In this document: positions 1 to 5,834 of the stretch, in pieces
How positions within the stretch are numbered: position 1 is the stretch's first letter
Layout: every line of letters starts with the position of its first letter
Source of the DNA: a bacterium
GTDB lineage: Bacteria > Verrucomicrobiota > Verrucomicrobiae > Opitutales > Opitutaceae
Direction: 5' to 3'
Length of the DNA: 5,834 nt
Assembly (NCBI GenBank): GCA_021780625.1
Contig: JAJXYI010000091.1
Coordinates: 1 to 5,834, forward strand
Position numbers and translations under genes: made by a program
Notes under the pieces: model-generated
Told to the model about the DNA's origin: nothing
Database searches by the model: none
Seen by the model: only the letters and a program-made list of their open reading frames with translations

Positions 1-46
1 GTTGCGGCGAACCGGAAGGTGCGGGCGCGGGCGCGGCGGCGGACAT
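1..46 (-). CDS. Start of the next dcw gene, probably ftsW (partial, only about 15 codons visible)
   Basis: An ATG at 44-46 on the minus strand opens a frame that stays open to the window edge and reads MSAAAPAPAPSGSPQ. It begins 19 bases after the stop of the LysM gene, in the same direction, with codons rich in G and C at third positions like its neighbours. The visible part is an Ala/Pro-rich, probably disordered tail with no diagnostic motif. FtsW, the membrane SEDS-family glycan polymerase of the divisome, usually follows murD in dcw clusters and often has a short disordered cytoplasmic N-terminus, so ftsW is the first guess; murG is the next. The identity is inferred from gene order only. 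No Shine-Dalgarno sequence precedes the ATG, only an isolated GGA about 7-9 bases upstream. Confidence 0.4.
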   Translation of the reverse strand, partial: MSAAAPAPAPSGSPQ

Positions 47-65
47 CGTCGAATCCAAAGGTCGC

Positions 66-1112
66 TCAGTTGCTGTTCTGGTTCTGCTGGCTTCCGGAAT
101 TCGTGCCGGCGGGCACCGTCGAACCGGAGTCCGAGGACGAGCCGGAGCCGTCGTCAACATTGATCACCGGCACTGAGCCGTCCTGTCCCGACTTCTTCAG
201 CCCGGCATCGAGATCCTGGTCGGACGACGGGCCGCCGATCTGCGGCATCACCGGGGCGGTCGACTGCGACTGGGCCGGTGCGGCGGACGGCGCCGAAGCC
301 TGGTCGTCGGGTTGTGGCACGGGCTGCTGCGACACGGGGACCGATTTCGCGGGCTTCGAGCGCGACTGGCCCGACTTCGGAGCCTTCCAGCCTGGAATAA
401 TGAGTTCGCGACCCACGCGGATCATCGCGGGGTTCGAGATGTTGTTCGCCACCGCGATGTCGCCAGCGCGGACACCGTACTTGCGCGCGATCGACCCGAG
501 CGTCTCGCCGGGCTTCACCACGTGCTTGACCGAGCCGGTTCGGGACGCGACCGCCTGTTCGGCGCGCGGCGCGGCGAGATCGACCGGGGCGGCGGACGCC
601 GCGCCGGCGGAAACGGCCTTCGACGGGACGATCAGCTTCTGCCCGATCTGCAACACGGCGCCGGCCTTCAGGTGATTGGCCGCGCGGAGGTCGGCGATGG
701 AAATCTTGTTCTTGTGGGCGATCGTCCAGAGACTGTCGCCGCGTTCCACCGTGACGGTGGTGGCCGGCGTCATCTGCTCGACCGGAGCAGGCTGGAGGGC
801 CGCGGCTGCGGCCGTTCCCGGACGCGTGGGGCTGTAAAGCGCGGGCCCGCTGGCGGGCGCATTCGGGTCGAAGCCGAGTCCCTGAGTGTCGTTCGACATC
901 GGGGCCGACGCGATCGGCGCGGCGTCTCCGCCGGACGAGGACTGGCCGGACGGCACGGAGATCGTGGGCGAGCCAGAGCCCGTATCCGTGGCCGCCACCG
1001 GCGGCGGCGGCGTGGACTTCGGCTTCGTGCTGCAGCCGGGGTTGGCCATGATCATGAGAAAGGCGAGCGCGTGGACGGCCGCGACTATGCCGAAGATTTT
1101 GAGAACTTTCAT
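66..1112 (-). CDS. Secreted or membrane-anchored protein with two LysM domains
   Basis: This 348-residue protein probably binds peptidoglycan in the periplasm. A short N-terminal hydrophobic segment (residues 6-23, after MKVLK) is followed by NPGC with Cys27, which may be a lipoprotein site, although Asn at -3 and Pro at -2 are poor lipobox residues; an uncleaved anchor is the alternative. A Pro/Ser/Gly/Ala-rich linker covers about 28-118. LysM 1 is at about 119-163 (VERGDSLWTIA...IGQKLIVP) and LysM 2 at about 196-240 (VKPGETLGSIARKYGV...VGRELIIP), both with the typical GD/GE-[ST]-L start and LIVP/LIIP end. Residues 241-348 are a disordered tail rich in Ser, Gln, Pro and Asp. No catalytic domain is visible. 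I chose the ATG at 1110-1112 because it gives the signal-like segment; the ATGs in the same frame at 1202 and 1352 lie inside murD. The gene sits 37 bases after murD and 19 before the presumed ftsW, which suggests a role in septal or lateral wall growth; this role is inferred. Confidence 0.88.
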   Translation of the reverse strand: MKVLKIFGIVAAVHALAFLMIMANPGCSTKPKSTPPPPVAATDTGSGSPTISVPSGQSSSGGDAAPIASAPMSNDTQGLGFDPNAPASGPALYSPTRPGTAAAAALQPAPVEQMTPATTVTVERGDSLWTIAHKNKISIADLRAANHLKAGAVLQIGQKLIVPSKAVSAGAASAAPVDLAAPRAEQAVASRTGSVKHVVKPGETLGSIARKYGVRAGDIAVANNISNPAMIRVGRELIIPGWKAPKSGQSRSKPAKSVPVSQQPVPQPDDQASAPSAAPAQSQSTAPVMPQIGGPSSDQDLDAGLKKSGQDGSVPVINVDDGSGSSSDSGSTVPAGTNSGSQQNQNSN

Positions 1113-1134
1113 GGACGGATTGAGTTTGGGTTTG

Positions 1135-1163
1135 GTTGTAAATCCAAGACTACGGCGCGGCAA
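1135..1163 (-). promoter_or_regulatory. Possible sigma-70-type promoter ahead of the LysM gene
   Basis: On the minus strand, TTGCCG (1158-1163) and TACAAC (1135-1140) are separated by exactly 17 bases, and each matches four of six consensus positions (TTGACA, TATAAT). The pair spans the end of murD and the relatively AT-rich 37-base gap, and would start transcription near 1128, giving a leader of only about 16 bases. Such matches arise by chance, and the vegetative sigma preferences of this organism are unknown, so this is only a candidate. Confidence 0.22.
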
Positions 1164-2448
1164 TTCGCGCACCGAGGTTTTTAACGAGATTTTCGAACAC
1201 ATCGCCGCGGTGGTCGTAACCGCGGAACATGTCGAAGCTTGCGAAGCCCGGGCTGAGGACCACGTCCGCGCCGGGCCGGGCGTGCGCGGCGGCGGCGGAG
1301 ACCGCAGCCTCGAGGGAGGCGCAGTCGGTGTATGGAACATGATGGCGCACACAGGCTGCCGACAGGGCCGCCCGCGTCTCGCCGATCAGGAAAGCATGCT
1401 CAACCTTGGGTGCGATCCGACGGACGAAGCCGTCGATGTCGCCGCCCTTCGCCCGCCCGCCGGCGATCAGCACGACGGGGGCGCGAAACCGGGCCAGGGC
1501 CGCCTCCACCGCGTGGAAGTTCGTCGCCTTCGAGTCGTTCCACCACGAGACGCCTGATACCTCGCCCACTTTCGCCAGGCGATGCCGGCCCAGGCTGAAG
1601 GTCCGCGCCGCCGCGTAGAGCAGGTCCGCGGGCAGGCCGCTGCGACTCCACCACGCCGAGGCGATGACGAAGTTCTCCCGCTGCGGGTAGTGCTCGAACA
1701 CCGTGCCGGCGAGACGTTCGTCCGGGAACAGGCCCTCCGTCGGCACGAGCGAGCCCGCGGGCAGCGCGACGCCGAGCCGCTGCGCATGGGCGCGCACGGA
1801 ACTCCCCGCCAGCACGAGCGCGCCGGGGGATTGGAGCACGAGCCTGTGCTTGGCCGAAAAATACGCCTCGAGCCCGCAATGCCGCTCGAGGTGATCCTCC
1901 GCGAAATTCGTCCACAGCACCGCGTTTGCACGAAACAGGGTCATCGCCTCCGCCTGGAACGAGCTCACCTCGCACACCGCCCACTCACCGTCCGCGCCGC
2001 CGTCGCGCTCCGCTACCAGGCGGCTGAACGAGTAGCCGACGTTTCCCGTCGCGAACGCCTCGCGCCCCGCCTGCTTCAGCGCGTGGGCCAGGAACTCGGT
2101 GAGCGTCGTTTTTCCGTTGGTCCCGGTGATTGCGACGATCTGTCCGCGCCAGAACAACCACGCAAAGTCCAGCTCGCCGAGGCAGACGCACGCCGCGCCC
2201 CGGGCCAGCGCCAGCCAGCGGTGCCCCGCTGGGAATCCCGGCGAGAAGACGACCAGCCGGTGGGCCGAGGACTCCGCCTCGCCAAACGTCGTGCGATCCC
2301 CCGCACCGGCCCGCTCGTCGTAAACGACCGCCTCCGCCCCCATCTTCGCCAACAGGTCGCGAACCGAGGATCCGCTCACGCCGCCGCCAAACACCGCGAC
2401 CGGCGCGCGGAGCAGGGAGGCATGCGTCTCAGGGATCCTCAGGCTCAT
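1150..2448 (-). CDS. murD: UDP-N-acetylmuramoyl-L-alanine--D-glutamate ligase MurD
   Basis: MurD is the cytoplasmic ATP-dependent ligase that adds D-glutamate to UDP-MurNAc-L-Ala. The 432 residues match the usual length (about 440-450) and show all three domains. The N-terminal nucleotide-sugar domain has a glycine-rich turn, FGGGVSGSS (20-28), and SPGFP (69-73). The central ATPase domain has the P-loop GTNGKTT (109-115), EVSSFQ (160-165), NFAEDH (181-186) and Lys200 in YFSAKHRL, at the place of the carbamylated lysine. The C-terminal domain has NDSKATN (304-310), AGGRAKGGD (329-337) and the D-Glu-binding type segment SPGFASFDMF...DHRGDVF (399-418). The ATG at 2446-2448 lies 2 bases after the mraY stop, indicating translational coupling; the open frame continues upstream only as an overlap with mraY in another frame. 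No Shine-Dalgarno sequence is visible. The expected catalytic residues are present. Confidence 0.97.
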   Translation of the reverse strand: MSLRIPETHASLLRAPVAVFGGGVSGSSVRDLLAKMGAEAVVYDERAGAGDRTTFGEAESSAHRLVVFSPGFPAGHRWLALARGAACVCLGELDFAWLFWRGQIVAITGTNGKTTLTEFLAHALKQAGREAFATGNVGYSFSRLVAERDGGADGEWAVCEVSSFQAEAMTLFRANAVLWTNFAEDHLERHCGLEAYFSAKHRLVLQSPGALVLAGSSVRAHAQRLGVALPAGSLVPTEGLFPDERLAGTVFEHYPQRENFVIASAWWSRSGLPADLLYAAARTFSLGRHRLAKVGEVSGVSWWNDSKATNFHAVEAALARFRAPVVLIAGGRAKGGDIDGFVRRIAPKVEHAFLIGETRAALSAACVRHHVPYTDCASLEAAVSAAAAHARPGADVVLSPGFASFDMFRGYDHRGDVFENLVKNLGARIAAP

Positions 2449-2450
2449 CG

Positions 2451-3563
2451 TCAGCGAAGTTTCAGGGTCGCCAGACCCGCGAGGGCGAAGCCCAGCGACA
2501 CGATCCAGAAGCGCAACACGACCTTCGTCTCGGGCCAGCCCTTCTTCTGGAAATGGTGGTGGATCGGCGCCATCAGGAAGAGCCGTCGGCCTTCCCCGGA
2601 TACGCGCCGCGTGTATTTGAAAAATCCACACTGCAGGATCACCGAGAGCGCCTCCCAGACGAAGACCCCGCCGACGATGACCAGCGTGAGCGGCTGGTGG
2701 ATCATGAACGAGATCACGCCGATCAGCCCGCCCAGCGCCAGCGACCCCGTGTCGCCCATGAAGACCTCGGCGGGATGCGAGTTGAACCAGAGAAACGCCA
2801 TGCACGCGCCGATCAGCGCCCCGAGCACCACCGTCAGCTCGCCCGTCCCGGGCACGTAGCTGATCAGGAGGTAGTCCGACATGCGCGCATTGCCCGCCGC
2901 GTAGGCCATGATCGCAAACACCAGCGCCACCGAGATCGTGCATCCGACCGCCAGCCCGTCGAGGCCGTCCGTCAGGTTGATCGCGTTGCTGAAGCCAACG
3001 ATCCAAAAATACATCAGGAAGAGCAGCAGGAACCAGGGCATCGACGGGATCAGTGCGGTCTTCACGAATGGCACCCAAAACTCCCGGATCTTGTGCGTGC
3101 TTTCAGGATGAAGCAGCAGCACGACCACCGCACCCAGCGCCGCAAGCGATTGCCAGCCGATCTTCTCCCACGAGGAGATGCCGTCCCGATTCTTGTGCAC
3201 CACCTTCAGGTAGTCGTCGCGCCAGCCCGCCACCGTGAGCACGGTGTACACGAACAGGCTCACGAACACCCACACGTTCGGCGCGGCCCAAAGGACCGAC
3301 GAGAGGAACACCGAGATGAAGATGATCAGCCCGCCCATCGTCGGCGTGTTCTTCTTGTCGAACCGCTTCGCCAGGTCGCCGGTGCGGTCGTCGTCGTAGT
3401 GCTGGCCAAATTTCAGCGAGCGAAATCGACGGATGAGCCAGGGCCCGATGATGAAGCCGATGATCAGCGCGGTCGCCGCCGCCAGGAGCGTGCGCACGGT
3501 CAGGTACCGCAGCAGCCGCAGCGGGTGGAAGATGTTTTCGTAGTTGGCCAGGTAGGACAGCAT
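2451..3563 (-). CDS. mraY: Phospho-N-acetylmuramoyl-pentapeptide-transferase MraY
   Basis: MraY is the inner-membrane enzyme that makes lipid I by transferring phospho-MurNAc-pentapeptide from UDP to undecaprenyl phosphate, with Mg2+. At 370 residues it has the family's normal length (E. coli 360) and about ten hydrophobic helices, the first at about 22-42. Family signatures in order are RYLTVRT (19-25), FGQ (52-54), K70-K71-N-T-P-T-M-G-G (70-78), the Asp pair D116-D117 in WRDDYLK, NLTDGLDGLA (196-205) with D199 and D202, VFMGDTGSLALGG (267-279) with D271, and the APIHHHFQKKGWPE loop (332-345) with H335-H337. The start at 3561-3563 gives the usual MLxxLA N-terminus and lies 5 bases after the murF stop; an ATG in frame at 3656 would only add residues overlapping murF. 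One oddity is Trp-Arg just before the Asp pair, where most homologues have hydrophobic residues (GFxDDY). Confidence 0.97.
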   Translation of the reverse strand: MLSYLANYENIFHPLRLLRYLTVRTLLAAATALIIGFIIGPWLIRRFRSLKFGQHYDDDRTGDLAKRFDKKNTPTMGGLIIFISVFLSSVLWAAPNVWVFVSLFVYTVLTVAGWRDDYLKVVHKNRDGISSWEKIGWQSLAALGAVVVLLLHPESTHKIREFWVPFVKTALIPSMPWFLLLFLMYFWIVGFSNAINLTDGLDGLAVGCTISVALVFAIMAYAAGNARMSDYLLISYVPGTGELTVVLGALIGACMAFLWFNSHPAEVFMGDTGSLALGGLIGVISFMIHQPLTLVIVGGVFVWEALSVILQCGFFKYTRRVSGEGRRLFLMAPIHHHFQKKGWPETKVVLRFWIVSLGFALAGLATLKLR

Positions 3564-3568
3564 GGAAA

Positions 3569-4966
3569 TCAGTGGGCCGCCACGGCGGCTGCGCCCTCGA
3601 GCGCCGTTTCGAGCCGGTACTTCCTGCTCCCCTTGACGAACACCGACCCGGTCCATCCGGCCACCAGCGGGGCAGCCTGGGCGGCGTCGGAGATCACGCG
3701 CACCTGATCCGGCTCGGCACCCGCCTCCAGCAGGCCGTCCCTCAGGCTCGCGGCTTCACTCCCCACCAGCACCGCCAGGTCTCCCGGGCGCAGGGTGAGC
3801 GAACGGCCCACGCCCCGATGGTACGCCGGCGCCTCGGGCCCCAGCTCCTCCATGCATCCCAGCAGGTACAGCGACGGACCCGCGGCGGACGCGAGGTCGC
3901 GAAAATTGGCCAGCGCATCCCGCATCGATGCCGGATTCGCGTTATAACAGTCCACGTACAGCAGGCGCCCGCCATCGCGCACCACTTCGCCACGCCAGTG
4001 CGCCGGCCCCCACCCGCCGATGCGCTCCTGGATCGTCGCCGGGCTTACCCCGAGCCAGAGCGCCGAGCAAATCGCCAGGGCCACGTTCTGCGCCATGCCC
4101 GGCGATACCCTGCGCAGCGTGAATACCAGCGGGGGTGGCGGTCCATACGCGATCGCGATCGCCGTCGTCTCCTCGCGCTGGGTCACCGTGAAATACACCA
4201 CGTCCTTCGGCGGCACCGCGGGCCGGATCACGTCCGCCGGCTCCAGGATCATCCGGTCCACGCCCAGTTCGCCAAACGCGGGCAGGTCCGCGCATTGACG
4301 CGGAAACACGGCCATGCCCGCCGCCCTCACCGCGCGCGGCAGCTTCGCCTTCTCGCGCGCCACCCCCTCCAGGCTGCCCAGGTCCTTGAGATGCGCTTCG
4401 GCCACCAGGGTGATGATCGCGACGTCCGGCTCGATCATCGCCGCAAGCGAGTCCATGTCGCCCTCGGCGCTGATCCCCGCTTCGACCACCGCAAACCGAT
4501 GACGAACCGGATCAATGCGCGTGAGCGTGAGGGGCACGCCGAGGTGGTTGTTGAGATTACCCTCGGTCGAGAGCACCCCGCCCTCCTGCCCGCCCAGCAG
4601 CAGGGCCAGCAGTTCCTTCGTCGAGGTCTTGCCGCAGCTTCCGGAAATGCCCACCACCCGGCCTCCAAAGGCGAGACGGTGCGCCCGGGCGATCGCCTGC
4701 AGTGCGGCCAGCGGATCCTCAACGACCAGCTGGGGAAGCGAAACCGAGGGATCCGCCCGCGACACGATGGCCGCCCTCGCGCCCGCCTCCATCGCCGACC
4801 TGAGAAAATCGTGACCGTCGCGACGGTCCGTACGCAGCGCCACGAAGCACTCCCCCGCCCCGATCCGGCGCGAATCGGCCGAGAACCCGGTCAGGGCCCC
4901 GGAGGGCCGGCTGGTCCAGGTTCCACGCGCCCATTCGGCAAGTCGGTCTGGCTGGAAGGCGGGCAT
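3569..4966 (-). CDS. murF: UDP-N-acetylmuramoyl-tripeptide--D-alanyl-D-alanine ligase MurF
   Basis: MurF is the cytoplasmic ATP-dependent ligase that adds D-Ala-D-Ala to UDP-MurNAc-tripeptide, giving the pentapeptide used by MraY. The 465 residues are near the usual length (about 450). The N-terminal domain has FSADSRRIGAGECFVAL (28-44). The central domain has the P-loop GSCGKTSTKE (109-118), the MurF-typical GNLNNHLGVPLTL (136-148), E162, H192 and GSLEGVAREK (197-206), where Lys206 is the likely carbamylated lysine. The C-terminal domain has VDCYNANPASM (338-348), MEELG (372-376), YHRGVG (382-387) and VKGSRKYRLE (444-453). Several usually conserved positions differ: EAG instead of E[ML]G (162-164), TLVAEAHLK where TNIGEAHLE is common (186-194), Lys208 where Glu is common, and Cys371 where LGDM is usual. 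Together these signatures leave little doubt about identity. The ATG at 4964-4966 is 7 bases after the murE stop and has no Shine-Dalgarno sequence nearby. Confidence 0.96.
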   Translation of the reverse strand: MPAFQPDRLAEWARGTWTSRPSGALTGFSADSRRIGAGECFVALRTDRRDGHDFLRSAMEAGARAAIVSRADPSVSLPQLVVEDPLAALQAIARAHRLAFGGRVVGISGSCGKTSTKELLALLLGGQEGGVLSTEGNLNNHLGVPLTLTRIDPVRHRFAVVEAGISAEGDMDSLAAMIEPDVAIITLVAEAHLKDLGSLEGVAREKAKLPRAVRAAGMAVFPRQCADLPAFGELGVDRMILEPADVIRPAVPPKDVVYFTVTQREETTAIAIAYGPPPPLVFTLRRVSPGMAQNVALAICSALWLGVSPATIQERIGGWGPAHWRGEVVRDGGRLLYVDCYNANPASMRDALANFRDLASAAGPSLYLLGCMEELGPEAPAYHRGVGRSLTLRPGDLAVLVGSEAASLRDGLLEAGAEPDQVRVISDAAQAAPLVAGWTGSVFVKGSRKYRLETALEGAAAVAAH

Positions 4967-4973
4967 GAGGGAC

Positions 4974-5834
4974 TCAGGAGTGCGTCTCCTTGAGCGATTT
5001 GATGGCGATCAGCTCGCGGACGACCTGGCGGTCGTCGAACGGGATCACCGTGTCTCCAAATTCCTGATAACTCTCGTGCCCCTTGCCCGCGACCAGCAGG
5101 CAGTCGCCGGGCCCGGCCATGTCGAGCGCAAGGCTGATCGCACGGCGGCGGTCATCCACCCACGTGAGCTTCGCCGGGTCGGCGACGCCCTGGCGCATGT
5201 CCTCGAAGATGCGCTCCAGCCCCTCGCTGCGGGGGTTGTCCGCGGTCGCGAAGGCGAAATCGGCAAACTCCTGCACGGCCTTCACCATCAGCGGCCGCTT
5301 CGTGCGGTCGCGGTTGCCGCCGCAGCCGAACACCACGAGCAGGCGCCCGGGGGTGATCGTGCGCAGCATCCCGAGCGCGTTGCGCAGGGCGTCGTCGGTG
5401 TGCGCGTAGTCCACCAGGACGTTGAAGGTCTGGCCTCCTTCGATCCGCTCCATGCGCCCCGCCACGCCCCGGAACGAGGGCAGCCGGGCGGCCATCGCGG
5501 CCGGCGAACGCCCCATCGCCCAGGTGGCCGCAAAGGCCGCGAGCAGGTTGCTCACGTTGTACCGACCGATGAGCGGCGACTCGACTCGGAGCGAGCCGTC
5601 CGGCCACGCCAGACGGAAGCCCGTGCTCTTGAACGCGAGCGAAACCTCCTCCGCCCGCACCATCGCCTCGGGCGATTCACCGTAGGTCACCACCCGCACC
5701 GTGGGATGGTCCGACGCCAGGCGGGCGGCCAGGCGCGCACCGTAGGGATCGTCCAGGTTGACCACCGCCACCTCGGGAATGCGTCCCACCCCGCCCGTGA
5801 AGAAACGCGCCTTCACCTCGAAGTACTCGTCCAT
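4974..5834 (-). CDS. murE: UDP-N-acetylmuramoyl-L-alanyl-D-glutamate--2,6-diaminopimelate ligase MurE (5' end outside the window)
   Basis: MurE adds the third stem-peptide residue to UDP-MurNAc-L-Ala-D-Glu in the cytoplasm. The visible 286 residues are the end of the central domain and all of the C-terminal domain; the N-terminal substrate domain and the P-loop lie beyond the right edge. The Met at 5832-5834 is internal: it starts MDEYFEVKARFF, the segment holding the carbamylated lysine (here residue 8). Later motifs, numbered from that Met, are VNLDDPYG (25-32), LIGRYNVSNLLAA (88-100), GVAGRME (123-129), VDYAHTDDAL (141-150), FGCGGNRDRTKRP (169-181), ADNPRSE (198-204) and AGKGHESYQ (249-257). 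DNPR, with the Gly and Glu of GKGHE, is the known signature for meso-diaminopimelate rather than lysine. YAHTDD replaces the more common YAHTPD. Its stop is 7 bases before murF, so the two are surely co-transcribed. Confidence 0.96.
   Translation of the reverse strand: MDEYFEVKARFFTGGVGRIPEVAVVNLDDPYGARLAARLASDHPTVRVVTYGESPEAMVRAEEVSLAFKSTGFRLAWPDGSLRVESPLIGRYNVSNLLAAFAATWAMGRSPAAMAARLPSFRGVAGRMERIEGGQTFNVLVDYAHTDDALRNALGMLRTITPGRLLVVFGCGGNRDRTKRPLMVKAVQEFADFAFATADNPRSEGLERIFEDMRQGVADPAKLTWVDDRRRAISLALDMAGPGDCLLVAGKGHESYQEFGDTVIPFDDRQVVRELIAIKSLKETHS

Noticed and set aside
1..45. GC-rich repeat-like run (gcgggcgcgggcgcggcggcgg)
   Set aside because: It is explained by Ala-Pro codons at the start of the next gene and is too short and imperfect to call as a tandem repeat.
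19..675. 218-codon open frame on the plus strand opposite the LysM gene, with many Cys and Trp residues
   Set aside because: It is antisense to the low-complexity regions of the LysM gene, where Ser, Ala and Pro codons give Gly, Cys and Arg codons on the other strand; no start signal or known domain.
1113..1352. N-terminal extension of the LysM protein by 80 residues
   Set aside because: The added part overlaps the murD 3' end in another frame and would bury the hydrophobic N-terminal segment that marks the natural start at 1112.
1582..2859. 425-codon open frame on the plus strand opposite murD and mraY
   Set aside because: It is antisense to two well-supported genes, its translation is Arg/Pro-rich without recognisable domains, and long antisense frames are expected in GC-rich DNA with G/C third positions.
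2449..3078. N-terminal extension of murD by 210 residues, suggesting a fusion protein
   Set aside because: The extension reads mraY in another frame, has no domain, and MurD is complete from the ATG at 2446-2448.
2130..3707. 525-codon open frame on the plus strand opposite murD, mraY and the end of murF
   Set aside because: Its composition (Arg, His, Gln, Asp repeats) is typical of the reverse complement of a GC-rich membrane protein gene; no motif or independent support.
3572..4993. 473-codon open frame on the plus strand covering nearly all of murF
   Set aside because: It mirrors murF exactly and is highly Arg/His/Pro-rich with no domain; a shadow of the real gene.

Overview
The window is a 66%-or-so GC (estimated by eye) stretch of a bacterial division and cell wall (dcw) cluster, read entirely from the minus strand. 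From the right edge to the left the order is murE (5' end missing) - murF - mraY - murD - a two-LysM-domain envelope protein - the first codons of a further gene that is probably ftsW. The first four genes are in the order seen in the classical dcw clusters. The likely source is a Gram-negative bacterium making meso-diaminopimelate peptidoglycan. The sequence style of MraY and MurE, and a LysM protein between murD and the presumed ftsW, fit Verrucomicrobiota (Opitutae-like); this taxonomic guess comes from memory of family resemblance, not from a search.

Layout: 4974-5834 murE (central and C-terminal domains only); 3569-4966 murF; 2451-3563 mraY; 1150-2448 murD; 66-1112 LysM protein; 1-46 start of the next gene. 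Gaps are 7, 5, 2, 37 and 19 bases, so this is almost certainly one transcription unit. A weak promoter-like sequence in front of the LysM gene could give that gene and its downstream neighbours additional transcription. None of the five visible start codons has a recognisable Shine-Dalgarno sequence at normal spacing.

Together the enzymes make lipid I. MurD adds D-Glu to UDP-MurNAc-L-Ala, MurE adds meso-DAP, MurF adds D-Ala-D-Ala, and MraY moves the phospho-MurNAc-pentapeptide to undecaprenyl phosphate in the inner membrane. The LysM protein would bind the finished peptidoglycan on the outer side of the membrane, and the truncated last gene, if it is ftsW, would encode the septal glycan polymerase.

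I found no mobile element, CRISPR array, RNA gene or clearly novel system. There is no gene-free stretch longer than 37 bases. The points most worth a second look are the LysM gene inside the dcw cluster, several substitutions at usually conserved MurF positions, an unusual residue next to the catalytic Asp pair of MraY, and the lack of Shine-Dalgarno sequences.
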